A DNA stretch of 6,938 nt from an uncultured Erysipelotrichaceae bacterium. GTDB lineage: Bacteria > Bacillota_I > Bacilli_A > Erysipelotrichales > Erysipelotrichaceae. Made by a program: the position numbers and the translations under genes. The notes beneath the pieces are model-generated. The model saw nothing but the letters and a program-made list of their open reading frames with translations, was not told where the DNA came from and did not search any database. This document shows positions 1 through 6,035 of the stretch, in pieces; positions within the stretch are counted from its first letter, which is position 1; each line of letters opens with the position of its first letter. The stretch spans positions 1 through 6,938 of the forward strand of contig CACZNO010000072.1 of assembly GCA_902782505.1 (NCBI GenBank), given 5' to 3'.

Positions 1-1
1 A

Positions 2-187
2 AAAGCGATGGAATTGGGCGTGGAAGGTCCGTATACATCCTGGCGTCACATGTTCAACTGGAACGTGTTCGGGGTTTTGTGTTTCGGTCCGATGATCGCG
101 ACGCAAAGGTTCTTCGACACTCTCAACAGAGTTGAAACGGAACTCAACCGGCGAAGCGGCACCGGAAATACAAACTGTCTTGTCTGA
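2..187 (+). CDS. 3' end of an unrecognised protein gene
   Basis: This is an open frame entering from the left edge and ending at TGA 185-187, giving 61 C-terminal residues. The codon choice (ggc, gtg, ccg, gaa, aac, ttc) matches the genes downstream, and the translation looks like real protein: a Trp/Phe-rich, fairly hydrophobic stretch around residues 17-38 (MFNWNVFGVLCFGPMIATQ) followed by an amphipathic, charged segment (RFFDTLNRVETELNRR). That would fit the last membrane or membrane-edge helix plus a cytoplasmic tail, but it is too little to assign a family. The two other forward frames are broken by stops or give unlikely protein. The gene ends directly in a terminator hairpin, so it closes the preceding transcription unit. 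I do not recognise the product. Confidence 0.6.
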   Translation, partial: KAMELGVEGPYTSWRHMFNWNVFGVLCFGPMIATQRFFDTLNRVETELNRRSGTGNTNCLV

Positions 188-196
188 CAGTTTTTT
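172..196 (+). terminator. Intrinsic terminator overlapping a stop codon
   Basis: AAACTGTC (172-179) pairs with GACAGTTT (186-193) around a six-base loop, and the T run 191-196 follows immediately. The stem is 8 bp but has only three G-C pairs, so it is of moderate strength. The TGA stop of the upstream gene (185-187) lies across the loop and the 3' arm, and the T run runs into the -35 box of the next promoter. Confidence 0.55.
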
Positions 197-224
197 GAAT
201 CTGCCGGGACTCTTCCTATATAAT
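195..224 (+). promoter_or_regulatory. Sigma-70/SigA-type promoter of the amidohydrolase gene
   Basis: TTGAAT (195-200) serves as the -35 box and a perfect TATAAT (219-224) as the -10 box, with an 18-base spacer. Transcription would start near 231, leaving an untranslated leader of about 18 bases that holds little more than the ribosome binding site, so there is no room for a leader-based switch. Confidence 0.7.
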
Positions 225-237
225 GGTTTCATACAGC

Positions 238-244
238 GGGGGAA
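238..244 (+). promoter_or_regulatory. Ribosome binding site fixing the amidohydrolase start
   Basis: GGGGGAA lies four bases before ATG 249. It supports this start over the longer open frame that begins with TTG at 132, which would overlap the previous gene, its terminator and the promoter. Confidence 0.6.
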
Positions 245-248
245 CACT

Positions 249-1832
249 ATGAAAACACTGTTTAAAAACGGATGGATTATCGACGGTACGGGGAACGCGC
301 CTTACCGCGGGGACGTACTGATTGAAGACGACCGGATCCGGAAGGTTGCGGAGCGGATCGAAGAGGAAGCCGATGAAACCGTCGACATTGAGGGATACCA
401 GATTTGTCCGGGTCTGATTGACGCGCATTCGCACAACGATTTCTTCTATGACCGCAAGGATGCGGAGAAATTCTACAAGCCATTTATCGAACAGGGAATC
501 ACGACGCAAATTACCGGGAACTGTTCGTTCTCACCGTTCGGTATGCGGCAAGATACGCCGTACCGGGACAAGATCGGAGGAGGACTGTTTGACTGTCTTC
601 ATCCGGGATCTTTTGCGGATTTCAAGAAAAGAGCCAAGGGAAACCTCTATGTCAACATGGCGCCGCTGATCGGAAACGGCTCCGTACGCGCAGGGATGAC
701 CGGATACGACAATACTGCGTTTACACCGGATCAGATCGAAGAGCTGAAAAAACACGTGGACGAGGCGATGGAAGGCGGAGCGTTCGGCGGGTCGTTTGGG
801 TTCATGTACGAACCGAACCGCTACAGCAAGAAAGACGAACTTCTCGCATTCGCGAAGGAAGTGGCGAAATACGACGGCATCGTGACAATTCATCCGCGCG
901 CGTGCTCCATCGTTTCGGCGGATTATCCGTTATTGACGAAAAAGTCGCATCTGGAGATGGGATTGGATGAAGCGGTGGACCTGATGAAGGAATCCGGATG
1001 CCGTCTGGAATACAGCCATCTGATCTTCACCGGACAAAGAAGCTGGAAACTGCTGGATAAGATGCTGAATACGTTCTACAAGGCGCGCCAGGAGGGATAT
1101 CCGATCGCGTTTGATAACTATGCGTTCCATTACGGGGCGTCGGTCATCACGGTCGTATTCCCGGAGTGGTATGCCGCGTTATCCAAGGAAGACGCCAAGA
1201 AGCCGGTCAACAAGTTCAAACTGTCCTTGACGATTTTAATGTACCGCAAGGTGCTGGGCATCGATTGGGACGATATGGTGGTTGCGTATATTTCCGACGA
1301 TCATCCGGAATACGAAGGAAAAACCGTGCTGGAACTGGCCGAGAAGGAAGGCGTGAAGCCGATTGACATGTATTTGAAACTGGTGGAACTTTCCAACCGT
1401 GCCGGCAGTATTTACCTCGGCAAATACTATAACGACGCCATCGTCAAACGCTTGATGGAAGACGATCTTTCCGTGTTCATGACCGACGCGTGGGTCGAGG
1501 AAAAAGGCTTGCAGAACATCGCCGCATTCCAGACTTTCCCGCAGTTCTTCGTACTGGCGAAGCGTTACGGGATGCCGGTGGAACGGATCGTGCGCAAGAT
1601 GACCGGCGCAACGGCGGACCGCTACAAAATCCCGGAAAGAGGGTATCTGCGTCCGGGATACAAGGCCGATATTACGGTCATCGATTACGATCACATGAAA
1701 GTGGACGAAAGCGTTCCGGACAAAAAGCCGGAAGGCATCGTACATGTCTACATCAACGGAAAACCCGCGGTCGCAGACGGCGCATACCAAAGCGTCAAAG
1801 CCGGCGAAGTCTTATTGAAACCAAGGCCGTAA
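249..1832 (+). CDS. Metal-dependent amidohydrolase, D-aminoacylase / N-acyl-D-amino-acid deacylase type
   Basis: The 527-residue protein is a cytoplasmic amidohydrolase; this family hydrolyses N-acyl-D-amino acids or similar amides at a zinc site in a TIM barrel. Visible landmarks are the N-terminal beta-sandwich strand (LFKNGWIIDGTG, 4-15), the metal motif PGLIDAHSH with H60 and H62, GNCSFSP with C92 at the place of the zinc-binding Cys of D-aminoacylases, the GGAFGGSFGFMYEP stretch (177-189), TIHPR with H215, EYSH with H257, TDAW with D413 as the likely catalytic Asp, and the closing RGYLRPGYKADITVID segment (464-479). The length is close to the usual 480-530. No signal peptide is seen. The HPR/GTFPR block that normally follows the catalytic Asp is replaced by FQTFPQFF, so the substrate may differ from that of classical D-aminoacylase; a dihydroorotase- or dipeptidase-like amide is possible. 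The start is set by the promoter and ribosome binding site just upstream. It appears to be transcribed alone. Confidence 0.88.
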   Translation: MKTLFKNGWIIDGTGNAPYRGDVLIEDDRIRKVAERIEEEADETVDIEGYQICPGLIDAHSHNDFFYDRKDAEKFYKPFIEQGITTQITGNCSFSPFGMRQDTPYRDKIGGGLFDCLHPGSFADFKKRAKGNLYVNMAPLIGNGSVRAGMTGYDNTAFTPDQIEELKKHVDEAMEGGAFGGSFGFMYEPNRYSKKDELLAFAKEVAKYDGIVTIHPRACSIVSADYPLLTKKSHLEMGLDEAVDLMKESGCRLEYSHLIFTGQRSWKLLDKMLNTFYKARQEGYPIAFDNYAFHYGASVITVVFPEWYAALSKEDAKKPVNKFKLSLTILMYRKVLGIDWDDMVVAYISDDHPEYEGKTVLELAEKEGVKPIDMYLKLVELSNRAGSIYLGKYYNDAIVKRLMEDDLSVFMTDAWVEEKGLQNIAAFQTFPQFFVLAKRYGMPVERIVRKMTGATADRYKIPERGYLRPGYKADITVIDYDHMKVDESVPDKKPEGIVHVYINGKPAVADGAYQSVKAGEVLLKPRP

Positions 1833-1841
1833 ATCAATCCG

Positions 1842-1869
1842 AAGGAACGTGAAAACGCGTTCCTTTTTT
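1842..1869 (+). terminator. Intrinsic terminator after the amidohydrolase gene
   Basis: AAGGAACG (1842-1849) pairs with CGTTCCTT (1858-1865) around an eight-base loop, and the T run 1864-1869 follows. It begins nine bases after the TAA stop. Confidence 0.85.
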
Positions 1870-1920
1870 CAATTGTCACAGAGTTTGTCGGTCCGGCAGT
1901 TTTATCGTACGGAGAAGATT

Positions 1921-1929
1921 TGTTATGAT
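1921..1929 (+). promoter_or_regulatory. Extended -10 promoter of the zinc-ribbon gene
   Basis: TGTTATGAT combines an upstream TG (1921-1922) with a TATGAT -10 box (1924-1929). The matching -35 region near 1901 (TTTATC) is poor, which is typical of extended -10 promoters. Transcription would start near 1936, giving a leader of about 70 bases in which I see no convincing stable hairpin. Confidence 0.55.
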
Positions 1930-1990
1930 AGAAATGTAGTAAGAATCGTCCTTGTTTCAAGAAGACATACACCCGAATCATAGATCATTC

Positions 1991-1998
1991 AAGGAGGT
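1991..1998 (+). promoter_or_regulatory. Ribosome binding site fixing the zinc-ribbon gene start
   Basis: AAGGAGGT, a near-perfect anti-16S match, lies seven bases before ATG 2006. It rules out the longer frame from TTG 1952. Confidence 0.85.
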
Positions 1999-2005
1999 AA
2001 CGAAG

Positions 2006-2830
2006 ATGGCAGTTTATTGTCCGAATTGCGGGAAAAGATTACCCGATGACGCGGTTTTCTGTGATGACTGCGGAACTAAAATCCATGGAGAACAAGCCGC
2101 GGAATCCGTCAGGGAAGTCCGGAAAACGAATCCCTCTCCGGTAAGAAAGGGAAATACGCCGGCACCGAAGAAATCCTCGGGGGGATTTTTCAGGTTCCTG
2201 TTGATCCTCATCCTTGCGGCAGGACTCTTATTCGGAGGATTCTATTTGTGGATTACGCTTCATACCAATCCGGGATTGGACGGAAACGTGTATCCCGGTC
2301 CGAATCCGGGCGGACAAACCGATCCGGGCAAGGACAAGGAAAAAGACGGCGGAAACAGCGGCACATCCCAGGGAACCCTGAAGCCATCCGGGAATCCGGC
2401 GTTTGAGGATTTCTTATTCTATGAAAATACAGTCTTGGTGAGCGGAGTTCCGCAGAACGCTTCGGCGCTGGACGCCGGACTGACGGACGGAAGCTGGAAG
2501 TACTGTATGATTTTCAATATTCACGAAGAAGAAGGAGAACGGTTCGACGAGATCGGACTGGCGGAACTCTCCCTGGGAAACGGTACGGCGTCCTTGATTC
2601 TTCATCCCCAGCTGGCACGGTACGGGCTGGAGGCGTATAAGGAAGATGACGCTTCGGTCGGATATGAACCGTTTACAGGAACGTGGGACAACACGTCGAT
2701 CTCCTTGAGCGGCAATCAATGTACGGTCACATTCTGGCCGTATTATGAATACAACGGGAAACAATACGTTCTCGGCAGCATCGTCAACGGACAGGGGACG
2801 CTGGGACACCTGGTCTTGGTTCGCCCGTAG
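2006..2830 (+). CDS. Zinc-ribbon, single-pass membrane protein with an outer domain of unknown function
   Basis: The protein has 274 residues. It opens with a zinc ribbon: CPNC (C5, C8) and CDDC (C19, C22), the pattern of the zinc-ribbon domain found at the start of many Firmicutes membrane proteins. A basic, Pro/Lys-rich linker follows (about 35-58), then one transmembrane helix (about 62-85, FLLILILAAGLLFGGFYLW). Next comes a Pro/Gly/Asp/Lys-rich low-complexity linker (about 88-130) and a C-terminal domain (about 131-274) rich in short beta-like segments, Tyr, Trp and Gly, with two cysteines (C167, C239). The positive-inside rule puts the zinc ribbon in the cytoplasm and the C-terminal domain outside. 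The protein may sense or bind something at the surface, but no function can be assigned. It has its own promoter and terminator and no partner gene. Confidence 0.8.
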   Translation: MAVYCPNCGKRLPDDAVFCDDCGTKIHGEQAAESVREVRKTNPSPVRKGNTPAPKKSSGGFFRFLLILILAAGLLFGGFYLWITLHTNPGLDGNVYPGPNPGGQTDPGKDKEKDGGNSGTSQGTLKPSGNPAFEDFLFYENTVLVSGVPQNASALDAGLTDGSWKYCMIFNIHEEEGERFDEIGLAELSLGNGTASLILHPQLARYGLEAYKEDDASVGYEPFTGTWDNTSISLSGNQCTVTFWPYYEYNGKQYVLGSIVNGQGTLGHLVLVRP

Positions 2831-2838
2831 AAAAAAGT

Positions 2839-2871
2839 GCGGATTGCGTCACACCGTAATCCGCTTTTTTT
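2839..2871 (+). terminator. Strong intrinsic terminator after the zinc-ribbon gene
   Basis: GCGGATTGCG (2839-2848) pairs with CGTAATCCGC (2855-2864), a 10-bp stem with one G-U pair and a six-base loop, followed by a T run 2865-2871. An A run at 2831-2836 lies on the other side, so it could also act on the reverse strand. Confidence 0.9.
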
Positions 2872-2896
2872 CTTGCATTCCGTTTTTAGGTATAAT
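2868..2896 (+). promoter_or_regulatory. Probable promoter of the dehydratase operon
   Basis: A perfect TATAAT (2891-2896) lies 21 bases before the start codon of the first subunit. The -35 position 17 bases upstream falls in the terminator T run (TTTTCT, 2868-2873) and is weak; TTGCAT at 2873-2878 is too close (12 bases) to serve. Transcription would start near 2903 and leave a leader of only about 14 bases. The weak -35 suggests low basal or activator-assisted expression (inference). Confidence 0.5.
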
Positions 2897-2916
2897 ACAT
2901 TAATCTTGAAGAGTAA

Positions 2917-4179
2917 TTGACTTATTTGGAAATTTTTCCGATCTGTTCAGTTAACGGAAAGACAGAGGAAATCATTTTGAAAGACCTGAAGCACTTGAAA
3001 TACTTTGAGGACCTTCTTCAGGAGGCGAACAACGATTTAATTCGCCGTGCCCAGGAGGAAGGAAAGATTTGTGCTGCGTACGTCTGCGAAAACACACCGG
3101 AACCGTTATTGAATCTGCCGGGGATGTTTTCGACGCGGTTACGCGCGCCTCGCACCAGTTCGTTGGAGGTATCCACGTATTATCTGACCAGTTTCCTTTG
3201 TGAATACACAAGGGCATTGCTGGAACGCGCCGTGGAAGGCGGATACAATTTCGCGGATTGTATCTTCACGCCGGACGGGTGTTCGATGATGAACCGCTGT
3301 GTAGAAAACATGGAACTTCTGAAAACCATGGGAGCGGGAAAGGATAACTTCTTCTTCTCGTACATGGAAATCCCGATGAAGGCGGATGACAACGGGTTGA
3401 ACCTGTACAAGGTACAGTGTGAAAATCACATCCTGAAGCCGCTGCGTGAACACTATGGCATCGATACGTCGGATGCGGCGATCCGTGAAGCGGTAAAGGA
3501 ACACAACCGGGTTTGCGAATTGATCCGTGTGCTCGGCGAATTCCGCAAGGAAGCCAACCCGCGGATCACGGGATATGAATTCCATGTGTTTACGTTAGGT
3601 ACATATGTCGCCCCGAAGTATCTTCTGATTGAAAAACTGGAAGAAACTCTCGAGGAAGTAAAACACAGGGAACCGGATCAGAAATTCCCCTACGGCGCGA
3701 GAGTTGTGGTTGCCGGATCGGAAATGGACGACATCGACTTCATCAAGCTGGTGGAGGATTCCGGGGCGTATGTGTGCGCTGACCGTTATTGTTACGGATC
3801 GTTCCCAGGCCGTGACCCGATCGAACTCAGGGACGATGAAGATGCATTGACGCAGATCTGCCGTCAGTATATGTACCGGGGTCAGTGCCCGCGCTACATG
3901 GACAGCACGAAGATGGACGCACGCAGAGAATACGTCTATAAACTCGCGAAAGAATACAACGCGGACGGCGTTATTTACGAACAGATGAAGTTCTGCGACC
4001 CGTGGGCGTATGAAAAGATGCTGGGAGCGCACATTCTCCGGGAAGAATACGGTTATCCGGTACTGGCGGTAGACCGTCCGTACGCCATCGGTTCTTCCGG
4101 GCAGATGCGCACCCGCGTACAGGCCTTTGTCGAAAGCATCGGCATCAAGAAACTGAGAAAGGAGGACCGCCATGGCTAA
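2917..4179 (+). CDS. 2-hydroxyacyl-CoA dehydratase family protein, HgdB/subunit D-like
   Basis: The 420-residue protein belongs to the 2-hydroxyglutaryl-CoA dehydratase / benzoyl-CoA reductase D-component family. Members form dimers carrying [4Fe-4S] clusters and, after ATP-driven electron injection by an activator, remove water from 2-hydroxyacyl-CoA through a ketyl radical. Signs are the opening GKICAAYVCENTPEPLLNLPGM block (50-70), three cysteines in the spacing of the cluster ligands (C95 in SFLCEYTRAL, C122 in PDGCSMMNRC, C360 in MKFCDPW), and the closing PVLAVDRPYAIGSSGQMRTR and QAFVES segments (381-407), where the family has its D-x(n)-GQ-x-x-TR-x-x-AF-x-E signature. The start is TTG at 2917: the codon before it is a stop, the next in-frame ATG is at residue 70, and the ribosome binding site (GAAGAG, 2908-2913) is weak and close. 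The gene overlaps the next by 8 bases. No activator or CoA-transferase is present, so the substrate is unknown. Confidence 0.87.
   Translation: MTYLEIFPICSVNGKTEEIILKDLKHLKYFEDLLQEANNDLIRRAQEEGKICAAYVCENTPEPLLNLPGMFSTRLRAPRTSSLEVSTYYLTSFLCEYTRALLERAVEGGYNFADCIFTPDGCSMMNRCVENMELLKTMGAGKDNFFFSYMEIPMKADDNGLNLYKVQCENHILKPLREHYGIDTSDAAIREAVKEHNRVCELIRVLGEFRKEANPRITGYEFHVFTLGTYVAPKYLLIEKLEETLEEVKHREPDQKFPYGARVVVAGSEMDDIDFIKLVEDSGAYVCADRYCYGSFPGRDPIELRDDEDALTQICRQYMYRGQCPRYMDSTKMDARREYVYKLAKEYNADGVIYEQMKFCDPWAYEKMLGAHILREEYGYPVLAVDRPYAIGSSGQMRTRVQAFVESIGIKKLRKEDRHG
4158..4165 (+). promoter_or_regulatory. Strong internal ribosome binding site for the second dehydratase subunit
   Basis: AAAGGAGG, inside the last codons of the first subunit gene, lies six bases before ATG 4172. 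It is far better than the site of the first subunit and supports translational coupling across the overlap. Confidence 0.85.
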
Positions 4180-5737
4180 GGAAGTAGGCGCGGACCGTTT
4201 CGGCGATTTCTATAAAGAAGGTTCCAAAGTACGTAAACGCCGTGAATGGCGCGGTGTTACGGATACATTGTACGATTATTCCCGCTGGCTCAAAATCATG
4301 ATGACGCTGGGCAAGTTTGTCATGAAACCGCGTAACGTCAAGGCGATGTTCCGGTACCGCTGGATGGCGAACTATCTCGCCGTTCCGATGATGGTGGACC
4401 GCCACACGCAGGGATTGCGCGGGGAATATCTCAGAATCTGCCATGCGGAACAGGATCTGATCATTGATGACGTAGCCAAGCTCCTCAATAATCTTTTCCG
4501 CGGTGACCGCCGGATTGGGAACGATACGGAATTCTCCAAGAAAGTCGTTCTGGTCGATGAAAATGAAATGACAGCCGTGATGATGGGATTCCCGACCTTG
4601 AAGGTTTTGAGCCGTGAAACCCCGTCCACGTATGTATCGGTATTGCTGAATCAGCACGCGGCGGAACATTATATCGACGTCGCGCAGGAATTCGGTCTGG
4701 CCGGCGACGTTTGCCCGATGCCGGAGGCGGAAGCCGGCGTCTCGATTGACGATGACGCACCGGTTCTGGGAGCGTGCGCAATCCAGTGCAACACCACCTG
4801 CGACGGATCGCTGCTGGGCAACGGCGTCATTTCCCGCCGTCTGGAAAAAGAAAACGGGATCCCGGTATTCCAGCTGGCCGCTCCGTTACGTCACCGCGAA
4901 GATGACGTACAGGATTACGCGGCGCAGGAAGTCAAAAACGCCATCGCGTTTGTCGAAAAACACACCGGCGTGAAATGGGACTGGAAAGAATACTTCGAAT
5001 GCGCAAAGCGTGTAAACTACGCGACCAAGTGCCGTCAGGAATGGCTCGAAATGAACCGTACGGATTATCCGCAGGTATTCGGTTCCAATTTGGCGCTGTA
5101 TACCGAGACCAACTATATGGCCATCTGCGGACGGATTCCGGCGTTTGAAAAAGCGGACCGGAAGATTACCAAACTGGCCCGCAAGGCGTTTGAAAAGAAG
5201 AAGAAAGCGGCGAAGGAATACCGTCACCGCGCGATCGTCTGGGGCGTTCAGTCGCATTACTACATGGACTTCCTGGTGTGGTTGCTGAACTGCTGGGGCA
5301 TTGTTCCGTTAACGGATATGCTGTCGATGGTTTCGACCCGTGAACTGAAGACGGAAGACACGCCGGAAAACCGGGAAATTGCCTACTACGATATGGCATG
5401 GCTGACCGAAAACATGATCATGCGCAACCGCACCCACGGCGGATACGCGGTATTGCTGGATGAACTCTGGGAATACGTGGAAATGTTCAACGCGGATATG
5501 GTCATCCTCTGGGAACACATGTGCTGCAAGGCGTTGGACGGTATGCACGGATTATTCGAAGAACGCGCAAGAGAACGCGGTATTCCGCTGGTCTGGGTAA
5601 CGCACGACCTGTTCGATCCGCGCATTGTCTCCCGCCAGGGTGTGCGCGATCAGATCAATTCGTTCATGCGCACCGTCATGCGGGAAGAACCGCTGGATCC
5701 TTCGTTGGAAGTGCTGAAGGACGAAGAGTCCTGGTAA
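4172..5737 (+). CDS. 2-hydroxyacyl-CoA dehydratase family protein, second (larger) subunit
   Basis: The 521-residue protein is a second, clearly different member of the same family and the likely partner of the upstream product. The three candidate cluster cysteines are C181 (AGDVCPMPEAEAG), C210 (CNTTCDGS, the family CD motif) and C451 or C452 (WEHMCCKALDGM); C202, C206 and C374 are extra. The closing block is IPLVWVTHDLFDPR (471-484), VRDQINSFM (491-499), matching the family's final D-x(n)-R-x-Q-x(n)-F element. It is longer than usual subunits (about 370-480): the first ligand Cys sits near residue 181 rather than 75-100, after a basic, helical N-terminal region of about 120 residues (KVRKRREWR, 19-27) whose role is unknown. 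ATG 4172 has an excellent ribosome binding site and overlaps the previous stop (ATGGCTAA), so the two chains are probably made in matched amounts as a cytoplasmic heterodimer. Reaction and substrate cannot be told from sequence alone. Confidence 0.85.
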   Translation: MAKEVGADRFGDFYKEGSKVRKRREWRGVTDTLYDYSRWLKIMMTLGKFVMKPRNVKAMFRYRWMANYLAVPMMVDRHTQGLRGEYLRICHAEQDLIIDDVAKLLNNLFRGDRRIGNDTEFSKKVVLVDENEMTAVMMGFPTLKVLSRETPSTYVSVLLNQHAAEHYIDVAQEFGLAGDVCPMPEAEAGVSIDDDAPVLGACAIQCNTTCDGSLLGNGVISRRLEKENGIPVFQLAAPLRHREDDVQDYAAQEVKNAIAFVEKHTGVKWDWKEYFECAKRVNYATKCRQEWLEMNRTDYPQVFGSNLALYTETNYMAICGRIPAFEKADRKITKLARKAFEKKKKAAKEYRHRAIVWGVQSHYYMDFLVWLLNCWGIVPLTDMLSMVSTRELKTEDTPENREIAYYDMAWLTENMIMRNRTHGGYAVLLDELWEYVEMFNADMVILWEHMCCKALDGMHGLFEERARERGIPLVWVTHDLFDPRIVSRQGVRDQINSFMRTVMREEPLDPSLEVLKDEESW

Positions 5738-5743
5738 ACAGAA

Positions 5744-5750
5744 AAGGAGA
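5744..5750 (+). promoter_or_regulatory. Ribosome binding site of the small membrane protein
   Basis: AAGGAGA lies eight bases before ATG 5759. It is the main reason, with the transmembrane pattern, for believing the small gene. Confidence 0.75.
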
Positions 5751-5758
5751 TACGCATT

Positions 5759-5926
5759 ATGTCCAAAACAACCAAATTTATCCTGATTCTTCTTTCGATC
5801 TGCACCGGATTCTTTGTGATCACCTTTACGGTGTACATCTTCAACCTGGATATGAAATTGACGGCGATGATCGAACCGTTCCTTCTGAAACATTACGACC
5901 GCATAGAAAGAGACCGGCATCTGTAA
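5759..5926 (+). CDS. Small single-pass membrane protein at the end of the dehydratase operon
   Basis: This 55-residue open frame starts 21 bases after the dehydratase stop, has a good ribosome binding site, and ends at TAA 5924-5926 about 30 bases before a terminator. The protein has a short basic N-terminus (MSKTTK), a strong transmembrane helix at about 7-30 (FILILLSICTGFFVITFTVY then IFNL), and a charged amphipathic tail (KLTAMIEPFLLKHYDRIERDRHL is split as 33-55). Codon use matches its neighbours (ctg, atc, ttc, ccg, gaa). The topology is probably N-in, with the tail outside, though the basic residues at both ends leave this open. It is not a lipoprotein (no lipobox). I do not recognise it. 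Its position as the last gene of the operon suggests that it works with the dehydratase, for instance by tethering it to the membrane or to an electron donor, but this is inference. Confidence 0.72.
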   Translation: MSKTTKFILILLSICTGFFVITFTVYIFNLDMKLTAMIEPFLLKHYDRIERDRHL

Positions 5927-5954
5927 AATACTGCCGGATCGGAAAATCCATGAC

Positions 5955-5984
5955 AAGATCCCGATTTGATGACCGGGATCTTTT
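5955..5984 (+). terminator. Intrinsic terminator of the dehydratase operon
   Basis: AAGATCCCG (5955-5963) pairs with CGGGATCTT (5974-5982) in a perfect 9-bp stem with a ten-base loop, followed by a short T run (5981-5984, then C). The T run is short, so some read-through into the next operon is possible. Confidence 0.75.
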
Positions 5985-5999
5985 CTGTTGCGCTATAAT
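5970..5999 (+). promoter_or_regulatory. Probable promoter of the DUF1905-DUF6485-kinase operon
   Basis: A perfect TATAAT (5994-5999) lies 36 bases before ATG 6036. The -35 position falls within the terminator 3' arm and only weak matches (TGACCG, 5970-5975, 18-base spacer) are seen, with no extended TG. Transcription would start near 6006. Confidence 0.45.
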
Positions 6000-6035
6000 G
6001 AAACTGCAGAAGCCCGGAAAAGGAGATTCCCGGCG

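Noticed and set aside
195..208. TTGAATCTGCCGGG at 195-208 recurs within the first dehydratase gene near 3114-3127.
   Set aside because: It is a single 14-base match between a promoter and a coding region with no further similarity on either side. A chance match of this length in 7 kb is not very rare, especially with shared codon bias.
132..248. N-terminal extension of the amidohydrolase starting at TTG 132 (39 extra residues).
   Set aside because: It overlaps the previous gene, a terminator and a promoter with perfect TATAAT, and the family's N-terminal strand begins right after ATG 249, which has its own ribosome binding site.
1236..1790. Reverse-strand open frame of 184 codons inside the amidohydrolase gene.
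   Set aside because: It is a shadow of a well-supported gene; the translation is rich in His, Phe, Arg and Val in the manner of reverse-complement codon bias and shows no family features.
1936..2005. Possible regulatory leader or riboswitch before the zinc-ribbon gene.
   Set aside because: Only trivial hairpins are visible (for example CTTG-TTT-CAAG near 1951-1961), with no conserved riboswitch core and no terminator or sequestering pair.
3595..4173. Reverse-strand open frame of 192 codons inside the first dehydratase gene.
   Set aside because: It lies wholly under a gene with clear family motifs and has no ribosome binding site or neighbour on that strand.
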